Positions 1 through 7,691 of a stretch of 53,540 nt of DNA are shown piece after piece. The notes beneath the pieces are model-generated. The model did not search any database and was not told the origin of the DNA. It worked only from the letters and a program-made list of their open reading frames with translations. Position 1 is the stretch's first letter. Every line of letters begins with the position of its first letter. The stretch covers positions 1 through 53,540 of the forward strand of contig JAKSTN010000017.1 in the NCBI GenBank assembly GCA_024402535.1. Direction: 5' to 3'. Source of the stretch: Treponema sp. Lineage in GTDB: Bacteria; Spirochaetota; Spirochaetia; Treponematales; Treponemataceae. The translations under genes were made by a program, and so were the position numbers.

Positions 1-2
1 AT

Positions 3-56
3 GGCGGTAACTGGGGAAATTTTGATGATGTAGAACTTTACAAGGTGGAGGAATAG
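3..56 (+). CDS. C-terminal end of an upstream gene, probably carbohydrate-binding
   Basis: Only the last 17 codons are in the window. The frame reads GGNWGNFDDVELYKVEE and then a stop at 54-56. The W-G-N-x-D-D-V-x-L-Y pattern is the usual closing strand of beta-sandwich carbohydrate-binding modules at the end of secreted glycosidases. The stop overlaps the ribosome-binding sequence of the next gene, which starts 5 nt later, so the two are probably co-transcribed. It suggests that another secreted glycan-active protein lies upstream. The fragment is too short to assign a family. Confidence 0.6.
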   Translation, partial: GGNWGNFDDVELYKVEE

Positions 57-60
57 TCTT

Positions 61-1827
61 ATGAAAAAAAGAATATTCGGTCTGGTTCTGACCTGTGTTT
101 TATTTTCCGGCTTTGCCTTTGCTCAGGAGATTGATGATTTTGAAATGGAGGATGATTTCTTTCTGGACCTTGATGAAGATCTGACAAATGCAATAAATGA
201 AGATGAAGCTTCGGAAGAATCAGGTAGTGGTGGAAGCCGTTCAAAAATCAAACAGGGTCTTTGGATTGAAACTGTAAATCACAACAATGCCATTATCCGT
301 GATCTGGCAACAGGTGAAAAATCTGGATATGAGCTTGATAGTTCGCATTTGAAAAGTTATGCCAACTGGTGGTTCTGGGGAGATGTTACTCCAAACTTTC
401 ATCTGGACGCAGAAATTGCCGCATGGAGTTTTGACAAAACTTTGTATCAGGCAAACAGCTTTGGAGCAAATGTTCCTGTTGTAACCTGGGGAGACGGCCT
501 TCAGACTTTGGCCACACTTCCTTTCAGCTGGTTTTATAACGCAAATGACAACGGAATCGGTGCCTTCAATAAAATGGGCTTTTCTGTGATTACACCTTAT
601 GTGAACGTGAAGCTTGGCTATGGAAATCTTCAGGCAAACGGTATGAGCGAGTTTACAGGAATCTACACAGTTCTGGACCGCTGGCTCAATGTTGATAAAG
701 GCTTTACAGAAATTACAAACGGAAAGAAGCTTCAGAAATTCGGAAAAACAAAAGTTGAACTTCTTGCAGCACTTTCAATGATGAAAGGAACTTACGGAAC
801 ATACGACATTGTAAAAGTTGATTATGATGATGTTCTGAAAACTGCTCTGACTTTTGGAAGTACAACAACAGAAGATGAACTCTTCTTTTATAACAGAACA
901 AATACAAATGCAGTGTCTGCATATCTTTCCTATGCTCCCTTTGATAAAGCTTCTTTTGAGCTTCACGGAATCGATACCTTTGGCACAGGAATTGAAAATG
1001 CTTCAGATGCATTGGCTTTTGCAGGACGTGTAAACCTGGACTTTGGAAAAGTGTCGACTGATCTTACAGGAAGCTACGCCGGAAAAGAAGTAGATTCTGT
1101 CTGGGGCGCTGACAATTCAGAACACGATGATATCTGTGCAGACAAAATTTATGCAGATATAAATGGAAAAGTTCTTGCAACAGACTGGCTTTCTTTTGAA
1201 CTTGATGATGATTTTGAAATGGAGAACTCACGCAATGTTTCAAAAGGAAACTGGACTTATAGAAACCAGGTGAATGCTGATGTTGATTTAAGTATGCTTA
1301 CAAACCTTGGCATTTCGGTTGGCGCTTACGGCGTTATGGAAATTGCATTTCCATATGATGAAGCAGCTGATGCCCGCGGTAAAACAGAAGCAGCATTTAG
1401 TGAAGCAGGTGTTGAAATAATTGCGGAAGAAATCTTCGGATTCAAAAAAGTTGTTTTTGATTACGGCTGTAAAAGCGAAGACGATATTTTCTACAACTCG
1501 GTTATGTTCAACGGTGATGTAAATGACAGACTGAATGTTCATGCAGGAAGTTTGATTCGTATAAATAAGAATAAAGACGACAAGACTTTTGTTCCTTTTG
1601 GTATAGCTGCAGGATTCACACTGAAGAAGCTTTCTCTTCCTGGAAATCCTCAAGTGTATGTACACGGAACTTACGGAATGAATCCTTATTCAGAAAACCA
1701 GTATTCACTTTACAGAGCAGACAATTCTCTGAATATTCCGGGTCACAGAACATATCTTCTTAATGATCTTTATGAAGATTTCACAACAAGTCAGATCAGC
1801 GTTGGAATGATCTGGGCTCTGGAATAA
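61..1827 (+). CDS. Predicted outer-membrane beta-barrel or porin-like protein of the galactan locus
   Basis: The 588-residue product starts with a clear signal peptide (MKKRIFGLVLTCVLFSGFAFA, cleavage near residue 21) and has no lipobox cysteine. An acidic Asp/Glu-rich stretch (about residues 22-52) and a Gly/Ser linker follow. The rest is made of alternating polar and aromatic segments without hydrophobic helices, ending in a strand-like tail ISVGMIWALE; this is the texture of a transmembrane beta barrel. The start is set by GGAGG at 47-51. It is first in a same-strand series with two lipoproteins and the GH53 enzyme, so a role in glycan uptake or surface assembly is inferred. I do not recognise a named family. 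A periplasmic beta-rich protein is the alternative. Confidence 0.6.
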   Translation: MKKRIFGLVLTCVLFSGFAFAQEIDDFEMEDDFFLDLDEDLTNAINEDEASEESGSGGSRSKIKQGLWIETVNHNNAIIRDLATGEKSGYELDSSHLKSYANWWFWGDVTPNFHLDAEIAAWSFDKTLYQANSFGANVPVVTWGDGLQTLATLPFSWFYNANDNGIGAFNKMGFSVITPYVNVKLGYGNLQANGMSEFTGIYTVLDRWLNVDKGFTEITNGKKLQKFGKTKVELLAALSMMKGTYGTYDIVKVDYDDVLKTALTFGSTTTEDELFFYNRTNTNAVSAYLSYAPFDKASFELHGIDTFGTGIENASDALAFAGRVNLDFGKVSTDLTGSYAGKEVDSVWGADNSEHDDICADKIYADINGKVLATDWLSFELDDDFEMENSRNVSKGNWTYRNQVNADVDLSMLTNLGISVGAYGVMEIAFPYDEAADARGKTEAAFSEAGVEIIAEEIFGFKKVVFDYGCKSEDDIFYNSVMFNGDVNDRLNVHAGSLIRINKNKDDKTFVPFGIAAGFTLKKLSLPGNPQVYVHGTYGMNPYSENQYSLYRADNSLNIPGHRTYLLNDLYEDFTTSQISVGMIWALE

Positions 1828-1848
1828 GTTTTTTGAAGGAGGATAAAA

Positions 1849-2298
1849 ATGAAAATTAGAAACAGAATGATTATTCTGGTTGCTTCGATTTTTTGCCTTG
1901 GCGTTTTAAGTTCTTGTGCCAATGCAAATGGCCTTCATAATCAGATGGCTTCAGAAGTGACTTTTGTGTTCCAGAATTTTCCTGAGAATGTAACAGGCGA
2001 ATATTCAATTCCTGGAAACTTCAATGACTGGGACAATACAAAAACAATGATAAATATGAAAAACGGAAACGGCACTTCGCAGGCTGTAACAATTTCCGAT
2101 GCAAATATTCAGTTTACCCTTGTAAAAACCGGTGAATGGCTCCGCGGTTGGAATGAAGCGGTAACATCAAACGGCTTTGATGCCTCTCAGAATAAGTATC
2201 AAAACTTTTATATTGATGCACTTGATCTTTCGTCTGGTGAAATAATTCTGGTTATTGATGGAAGCGATGAAACTGCTGAGCCAAGAATTAAGGAATAG
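1849..2298 (+). CDS. Small lipoprotein with a CBM48-like carbohydrate-binding fold
   Basis: The 149-residue product begins with a lipoprotein signal ending in LGVLSSC (lipid Cys near residue 23). The mature part contains YSIPGNFNDWD, a signature of glycogen/starch-binding sandwich modules of the CBM48/CBM20 type, where the G-N-F-N-x-W core lies in the first strands. No catalytic domain is present, so it would act as a surface or periplasmic glycan-binding accessory. It follows the barrel gene by 21 nt with AAGGAGG at 1836-1842, and its stop overlaps the ribosome-binding region of the next gene. The family call rests on the one motif; binding to galactan-type glycan is inferred from the neighbouring GH53 gene. 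Confidence 0.55.
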   Translation: MKIRNRMIILVASIFCLGVLSSCANANGLHNQMASEVTFVFQNFPENVTGEYSIPGNFNDWDNTKTMINMKNGNGTSQAVTISDANIQFTLVKTGEWLRGWNEAVTSNGFDASQNKYQNFYIDALDLSSGEIILVIDGSDETAEPRIKE

Positions 2299-2309
2299 TG
2301 GAGGACAAA

Positions 2310-3779
2310 ATGAAAAGAATAAAAAATATTCTGCCTTTTGCAGTTCTTTGTGCAATGCTTTGTTCCTGTGAACTGCTTCAGTCTTCATTAAGTTCTGTTC
2401 AGAATTCAAAGCTTAATGAAGAAACCGGAACTGCAACATATGAATCGAATATCTGGACTTATTATGGATGTGCCGGAGATAATATGGCCTCAAAAGTTTT
2501 ATATGCTTCTGATGACTACAAGGTTTATTCTCTGAAAATTGATTTTGGGAAACAGGTTGCTCTTTCAAAACTGTCAGGTTCTATCACAGTAAATTATTCC
2601 GACTCTGAGAATAATTCTTCTACAAAAACTTTTACAAATCTGGATGGTCGTTTTTCGGCTGATTACAAAAGCTTCTACCTTGATATGAAAGATGTGCTTT
2701 CGCTTTTTGATACTGTAACAATTCCTTCTGGTACCGCTGTAGCAGAAATAAAAGTTCAGGGTTTTGTATGTGCTGAAGGCGATCAGAATGGAAGAAGTAT
2801 TCCGGCCTTTACAGCAAAACTCCCTGTTCGTCCGTTGTTCAATTCTCTTGAAACAGATTTATCAACCTGCTGGTTCAAAGAAGGTGATAAAGTGGAGCTT
2901 CCTTTGAACGGAAAAATCATTCTTGAAAACAAAGAAAAAGTTTTCGATTCAACAGGTGCTTATTCGTTTAAGCCTTCTTTCAATGATGAAAAAAATATTC
3001 TTGAACTTGAATGTTTGGAAAACTTGAAAGGGGTTACCGCAATGGGACTAAATATTCTGCTCCCTGGTGTAAGACCTTGTGGAAGCGGCGAATCGTATGA
3101 CATAGAAATAACTTTGAATCTTGTGAACAGCGCCATCATTATTGACGGAAGAAAAGATTCAAATTATTCGGGTGAAAATGCATTTGTCGTAAAAGATGCA
3201 GAAGGGGATCAGGAAGCCTTTGGTTATAACACCATGGGTGACATAAAAGAAGTAAGCATCGTAAATGATGATGAAAATTTATACATCGGAGTAAGCGGAG
3301 ACTTAAGCATTAACTGGAAAGATTCTCTTGTGATTATGCTCTCTAAAGGCAGCAGCGCGGGAAGTAATGCACTAATGGAAATCAGTCCTGCAGACAGCTT
3401 TACAACAATTACAAAAAACGGACGTGTAAATGTATTCATTTATCATAGGCCAGGAAATGAAAATAACGGAAAAGGAAACTGGGGTGCAAATGCTGAAGGT
3501 GTGGATATTACAAATCAGCTGAAACTTGCTCCAGAAGGATGGACAGAAAAAACAAACGGTGATTTCCTGGAATATTCTGTTCCGCTTTCTTCTATTGGAT
3601 TCAGTAAAGGTGAAACTGTAAAAGTGACTGTTGCTATGAGCCTTGACTGGAATGAAGGAAAAATGATTTGTGATGCAGTTCCAGATGCCGTTGTCGTAAA
3701 GAAAGATTATAACGCGGAAAAATCAGAAGGAACTGTCCGCATGGATTTTGCAAATACAATTTCATACACAATCAGATAG
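2310..3779 (+). CDS. Lipoprotein with a CBM9-like C-terminal domain
   Basis: The start is taken at ATG 2310, not the GTG at 2298, because GTGGAGGA immediately upstream is the ribosome-binding site and MKRIKNILPFAVLCAMLCSC then forms a clean lipoprotein signal. The 489-residue product has an N-terminal beta-rich region of unknown type (about residues 20-270). A C-terminal region follows that opens with SAIIIDGRKDSNYSGENAF and continues with NDDENLYIGVSGD. This I-x-I-D-G-x-x-D opening plus D-x-x-N-L-Y is characteristic of CBM9 / DOMON-like carbohydrate-binding domains. No glycosidase active site is visible. It precedes the GH53 gene by 12 nt, so it probably presents or holds substrate for that enzyme. 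Confidence 0.6.
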   Translation: MKRIKNILPFAVLCAMLCSCELLQSSLSSVQNSKLNEETGTATYESNIWTYYGCAGDNMASKVLYASDDYKVYSLKIDFGKQVALSKLSGSITVNYSDSENNSSTKTFTNLDGRFSADYKSFYLDMKDVLSLFDTVTIPSGTAVAEIKVQGFVCAEGDQNGRSIPAFTAKLPVRPLFNSLETDLSTCWFKEGDKVELPLNGKIILENKEKVFDSTGAYSFKPSFNDEKNILELECLENLKGVTAMGLNILLPGVRPCGSGESYDIEITLNLVNSAIIIDGRKDSNYSGENAFVVKDAEGDQEAFGYNTMGDIKEVSIVNDDENLYIGVSGDLSINWKDSLVIMLSKGSSAGSNALMEISPADSFTTITKNGRVNVFIYHRPGNENNGKGNWGANAEGVDITNQLKLAPEGWTEKTNGDFLEYSVPLSSIGFSKGETVKVTVAMSLDWNEGKMICDAVPDAVVVKKDYNAEKSEGTVRMDFANTISYTIR

Positions 3780-3791
3780 AGAGGAAGAAAA

Positions 3792-5054
3792 ATGAAAAGT
3801 ATAAAAACAAAATTGATTTCGATTCTGACATGCTCTGCGCTGGTATTTCTTTCTTCTTGTGAAATTCCTTCCTGGTCTGGAAGTGAAAAAGTGAATCCAG
3901 GTTCCAACGGATCTGTGGAACTGAAATCGTATGACGCTTTGGAAATAAAACCTGTAGATGCAAAACTTGGAAAAGATTTTATGCGCGGTTTTGATGCCAG
4001 TGAAGTAAAAGCTCTGGAAGAAGCCGGTGTAAAATTTTATGACGAAAACAACTCAGAAACCGATATTTTCAAAATCCTTTCTGATAACGGTGTAAACTGG
4101 ATTCGCCTTCGTCTCTGGAATGATTATACAAAGGAACTTGATGCTGACTGGGCTCCTTACGGTTACAACAACATTGAACGAACTGTAAGCATGGCAAAGC
4201 GTGCAAAAAAATATGGCATGAAAGTTCTGCTCGATTTTCATTATTCGGATAACTGGGCAGATCCATTAAAACAGAAATGCCCTGACATGTGGAAAGAAAT
4301 TGATAATGTTTCTGATTTAAGTAAAGCCGTTGCTGACTGGACAGAAAGTGTTCTTCTTAAAATGAAACAGGCTGGCTGCGCACCTGATATGGTACAGCTT
4401 GGAAATGAAAATGAAGGTCAGGGGATTTTCCAGACAAATACTGCGGTGAGCCTTACAGTTTCCGATAAAGCTTCTATCCTTGATGAAGCTTCTAAAAAAG
4501 TCCGTGCTGTTCTTCCTGAATGCAAAATCATGCTTCATATGAGTTGCGGAGGAAACAGCGGAGTTCTTGCTTCTTTCCTTTCTGATTATGTTTCAAAAGT
4601 TGACTGTGATGTTGTAGGTCTTTCTTATTATCCGTATTACGAAAGCCACGGAACTATAACAGGTCTTCAGAAAAATATTGAAACAATTAAAGCTGCCGGA
4701 AAAGAAGCCTGCGTTGCAGAACTGTCTTATTCTTATTCACTTACTGAATGGTGTGACAGCACAAACAATACTTTTGGTGATGAAAGTTTCGAAGAACTTT
4801 CTGCAAAAGCAATTACAACTTATGCGGGAATCAAGTCCGGAAAAATTTCTGCCACAATTGAAAACCAGGCGGGCGTAATCCGCGAAGTGATTGAAAAAAC
4901 TGCCCAGAAAGGCGGCTCCGGAGTTTTCTATTGGGGTGGTGCATATCTTGGAGTTGATGATGTAATGAACAGCGCATGGGAAAACCAGTGCCTGTTTGAT
5001 GTAAACGGGAAAGTCCTGCCTTCTCTTAAAGTGATGGCAGTTTGTGGAAAATAA
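3792..5054 (+). CDS. GH53 endo-beta-1,4-galactanase (arabinogalactanase), lipoprotein
   Basis: This enzyme cleaves beta-1,4-galactan side chains of pectin (type I arabinogalactan). The 420-residue protein has a lipoprotein signal (ALVFLSSC), a short linker, then a single GH53 (beta/alpha)8 domain: FMRGFDASEV near residue 58, VNWIRLRLWND, and YGMKVLLDFHYSDNWADP. The acid/base glutamate is Glu206 in QLGNENEGQ and the nucleophile is Glu310 in CVAELSYSYS. Both are present, so it should be active. Family members are usually secreted; here it is predicted to be membrane-anchored. It lies 12 nt after the CBM9-like lipoprotein gene in a same-strand run and defines the substrate of the locus. Confidence 0.93.
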   Translation: MKSIKTKLISILTCSALVFLSSCEIPSWSGSEKVNPGSNGSVELKSYDALEIKPVDAKLGKDFMRGFDASEVKALEEAGVKFYDENNSETDIFKILSDNGVNWIRLRLWNDYTKELDADWAPYGYNNIERTVSMAKRAKKYGMKVLLDFHYSDNWADPLKQKCPDMWKEIDNVSDLSKAVADWTESVLLKMKQAGCAPDMVQLGNENEGQGIFQTNTAVSLTVSDKASILDEASKKVRAVLPECKIMLHMSCGGNSGVLASFLSDYVSKVDCDVVGLSYYPYYESHGTITGLQKNIETIKAAGKEACVAELSYSYSLTEWCDSTNNTFGDESFEELSAKAITTYAGIKSGKISATIENQAGVIREVIEKTAQKGGSGVFYWGGAYLGVDDVMNSAWENQCLFDVNGKVLPSLKVMAVCGK

Positions 5055-5085
5055 AAAATATTCATAAATCTGTAGGAGGATTATT

Positions 5086-6429
5086 ATGATGAAGAAAAAG
5101 TGGATGCCTTTACTGGCTCTTGTTGCTGCACTGGGACTGGTTTTTGCCGGTTGTAAGAAACCTGATGATCCGGTTGTTCCGGACCCAGCTGAAGTTGAAA
5201 ATAATGAAGGTGACAGTGATACACCTGCCGTTGTTTATTCGCTTGATGTAACCACAGATGTTCTGACACTTGATGATGATGGCGACAATTATTTTGAAGT
5301 AACAACAAACGGTACATTTACTGTTGAAGTTGATGATGAGTCAGTTTGTACTGCAACAGCTGATGGAAATAAAGTTACAGTAACTGGCGTAAAATCAGGC
5401 GATACTTTTATTACAGTTTCATCTGTTGAAGATGAAGGTTTGTCTAAAGAAGTAAATGTAACTGTAAATGCAACAAAGATGGTTTTAACTTTGGACTACA
5501 GTAATCTTTCTGCAAGAGAAGAAGTAAAAACTGTAAAAGTAACTTATGGCTGGGCAGGAAAAGATGCTGGGGATGAACATTATGCTCCTGAAGTTACTGC
5601 TGTTATTGGTTCTGATTATAAGGCCACTGTAACTCTTGAAAGAAAATATGCAGATACAAATGGATGGATTGGTTTCAATAATACAAAAATTAAACTGTTG
5701 GCAGAAGATGATGCTGAATTAGAAGCTGTCTGGGATGCACTCTGGTGTGAATTCACAGAAACAGGTACAACATTTACTGCTTCGGATAAGGTCTCAACAA
5801 CAGGTTTATTAACACTGAACTTTACAGGTTTTGAAATTCCTGGCGGTTCAGTTTCTATTACATATGGACATGATGGAAGCGGTGTTAATTTTAAAACAGA
5901 AAGTGCAGTTGTTGCTGTTGATGGAAAAAGTGCAACTGTAACATTAAGTAATGATTATGCTAAAGAAGGAAAATGGTTCAATAATACAGAGTTTGTTGTA
6001 AAAGATGCAGAGGAAAATGAAATTACACCTTCATTTACTCCATGGTTTGATTTTGCCACTGAAATGACACTTGAATTAGTGGTTGATAAAAAAACATACA
6101 CTCAGATAGGTGATTCTGTTTCTATTACAACTAACGGAAGTTTACAGCTTTTGAAATCAGCAGATGATTTTAAAGATCTTACTATTGCAGCTTTGAAAAT
6201 TGAAATTGAAACAACAATTAAAGCTTCAGGGACTTGGATGAAGTGTTATGCAGATTCTACAGGAAATACCTGGGATAATGAAATTAATCTTGACTGGAAA
6301 GATGGCATTGCAACAGGAAAAGCTATAACTGAATCTGGTGTAATTGAAAGTATTATACAGAATGGTTTGTATATTGCTGATGCTGCAGGTGGAGAGGTAA
6401 TAGTAACCGTATCCTACGTAGCAGAATAA
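5086..6429 (+). CDS. Lipoprotein with N-terminal Ig-like (BIG2-type) domain and repeated beta modules
   Basis: The 447-residue product has a lipoprotein signal ending in LGLVFAGC, then a Pro/Glu/Asp-rich linker. A BIG2-like segment (about residues 45-125) contains DGNKVTVTGVKSGDTFITV, the usual T-V-x-G-x-x-x-G-x-x-x-I-T-V pattern. The rest holds at least two related modules, each with a Y-G-W/H-D/G turn and a K-W-F/W-I-x-F-N-N-T-x segment (WIGFNNTKIKLL and WFNNTEFVVKD), so internal duplication is likely. No catalytic residues are evident; a surface glycan-binding role is inferred from the GH53 neighbour. TAGGAGG at 5073-5079 supports the start; ATG 5089 is equally possible. It is the last gene of the cluster. 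Confidence 0.6.
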   Translation: MMKKKWMPLLALVAALGLVFAGCKKPDDPVVPDPAEVENNEGDSDTPAVVYSLDVTTDVLTLDDDGDNYFEVTTNGTFTVEVDDESVCTATADGNKVTVTGVKSGDTFITVSSVEDEGLSKEVNVTVNATKMVLTLDYSNLSAREEVKTVKVTYGWAGKDAGDEHYAPEVTAVIGSDYKATVTLERKYADTNGWIGFNNTKIKLLAEDDAELEAVWDALWCEFTETGTTFTASDKVSTTGLLTLNFTGFEIPGGSVSITYGHDGSGVNFKTESAVVAVDGKSATVTLSNDYAKEGKWFNNTEFVVKDAEENEITPSFTPWFDFATEMTLELVVDKKTYTQIGDSVSITTNGSLQLLKSADDFKDLTIAALKIEIETTIKASGTWMKCYADSTGNTWDNEINLDWKDGIATGKAITESGVIESIIQNGLYIADAAGGEVIVTVSYVAE

Positions 6430-6437
6430 GCGGGCGT

Positions 6438-6462
6438 TGCGGGCCGGCGTTTGAGGCCCGCA
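6438..6462. repeat. GC-rich hairpin after the galactan cluster
   Basis: TGCGGGCC at 6438-6445 and GGCCCGCA at 6455-6462 form an 8-bp stem with a 9-nt loop, only 9 nt after a stop codon. It is far richer in GC than the flanking genes. No T-run follows, so it may be an interspersed palindromic element rather than a plain intrinsic terminator. Just downstream, 6487-6503 carries TTGAGCCTGTCGAAACT, resembling a motif that recurs between genes in many bacterial genomes. Confidence 0.5.
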
Positions 6463-6520
6463 GAGAGGGTAGCGGAAGATACGGTGGTTGAGCCTGTCGA
6501 AACTGCTGTGTCTGGAGCGA

Positions 6521-6540
6521 GGGGGAGGCTTCCCCCTTCT
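6521..6540 (+). terminator. Possible terminator before the LacI gene
   Basis: GGGGGA at 6521-6526 and TCCCCC at 6531-6536 form a 6-bp GC stem with a 4-nt loop, followed by a weakly T-rich TTCT. It would end transcription of the galactan cluster. The tail is poor, so it could equally be part of the GC-rich repeat that starts at 6438. Confidence 0.4.
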
Positions 6541-6575
6541 TATATATTAAAACTTTTGGAATTTCATGGTAAACT

Positions 6576-7610
6576 ATGCAGAGTAAAAAAGGGCTGAAAG
6601 TGGAAAAGAATGTAACTCAAAATGATGTAGCTCGCCTGGCGGGTGTTACCAGAAGCATGGTTAGTTATGTAATTAACGGCAGTGCGGACAGAAGTGTAGC
6701 TCCTGAAACAAGGCAAAGAATTCTCGACGCAATTGAAGAACTTGGTTACCGTCCGAACAAGGCGGCTCAGGCGCTTCAGCTTGGCGACGAAGCGTTTGCT
6801 GCAAAAAAAATCGGTGTGATTCTTCCCGCTCCGGCTTTGTTTCTGCGCCCTTATTACACAGAAATTCTCGAAGGCATTTATCTTGCCGCCCACGAAAATA
6901 ATTATCACATTTCTTTTATCCGTTTCTTTGATGAGCTGAAGGATCCTGTTCTGTTCAATGAATTGATTCACAAGAAATCTATTGGCGGACTTCTTCTTCT
7001 GGCAACAGATTTGTGTATCAAGCAGTCTGAAGACGTGAAGCTTATTGAACGGATAAAAGAACGTCTTACAAAAATTGTCTGCGTAGACTGGACTTATGAA
7101 GGCATTACGAGCGTTGTCTTTGACCGCCGTGATGCCGTTTATAAGGCATGCGAATATCTTTTTAACTGCGATTACAAAAACATCGGTTATATCGGGCACG
7201 AAGATAACCGAAAGACCGGTGCCCAGCAGTTCCTTATGGAAAAAGGTCTTGGCGTTCTGGTTTCTTATCCTGCAAGTGACATGCAGAGCGGTTATTCTGC
7301 AATCCGTCAGATGGCACAGGACGGGAAAATTCCGCGTGCCATTGTTTGTGGTTCAGATGAAGTTGCCATCGGAGTTATGCGCTTTTTGAACGAAGCTGAT
7401 ATTGCAGTTCCGCAGGAAGTGGCTCTTATCAGTAATGATAATATTGAAATCAGTCAGTTTACGAATCCGCCATTAACAACTATGAATGTTCAGAAAAGTG
7501 CTATGGGGCGCCGTGCAGTAGAAATGATTGTAAATGATTCTGCAGCCTCCGGAGATGATGTTATGACCATCACTCTTCCTACAAGTGTAATTCATAGAAA
7601 AAGCTGCTGA
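6576..7610 (+). CDS. LacI-family transcriptional regulator
   Basis: A 344-residue sugar-responsive repressor or activator. The N-terminal helix-turn-helix reads VTQNDVARLAGVTRSMVSYVIN (about residues 13-34), followed by the hinge helix segment RPNKAAQALQLGD; canonical LacI hinge helices have an alanine-leucine lever, and AAQALQ fits. The remainder is a periplasmic-binding-like effector domain (IGVILPAP near residue 80, IVCGSDEVAIGVMRFL, and a C-terminal PPLTTMNVQ). The start is uncertain: no good ribosome site precedes ATG 6576, and GTG 6600 with AAGGG upstream is an alternative. It sits between the galactanase cluster and the GH51 gene, so arabino- or galacto-oligosaccharide control of both is inferred. 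Confidence 0.92.
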   Translation: MQSKKGLKVEKNVTQNDVARLAGVTRSMVSYVINGSADRSVAPETRQRILDAIEELGYRPNKAAQALQLGDEAFAAKKIGVILPAPALFLRPYYTEILEGIYLAAHENNYHISFIRFFDELKDPVLFNELIHKKSIGGLLLLATDLCIKQSEDVKLIERIKERLTKIVCVDWTYEGITSVVFDRRDAVYKACEYLFNCDYKNIGYIGHEDNRKTGAQQFLMEKGLGVLVSYPASDMQSGYSAIRQMAQDGKIPRAIVCGSDEVAIGVMRFLNEADIAVPQEVALISNDNIEISQFTNPPLTTMNVQKSAMGRRAVEMIVNDSAASGDDVMTITLPTSVIHRKSC

Positions 7611-7655
7611 TAAATAAAAATCAGAATATCGTTATATTTTCCTCAAAAAAAATCG

Positions 7656-7683
7656 TGGTAAAAACATTTTACTTGTATTACCA
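7656..7683. promoter_or_regulatory. Candidate LacI-type operator upstream of the GH51 gene
   Basis: A perfect inverted repeat GTAAAA-ACA-TTTTAC lies at 7658-7672, nested in a wider pair TGGTAA (7656-7661) and TTACCA (7678-7683) that ends 9 nt before the GH51 start. The regulator's own start is preceded by TGGTAAAC (6567-6574), a possible half-site. The size and symmetry suit a LacI-family dimer. The link to this regulator is inferred. Confidence 0.45.
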
Positions 7684-7691
7684 TTTGCTTT

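Noticed and set aside
6564..7199. A 211-codon minus-strand frame opposite the LacI gene
   Set aside because: Antisense to clear helix-turn-helix coding sequence, with no ribosome site or motif.
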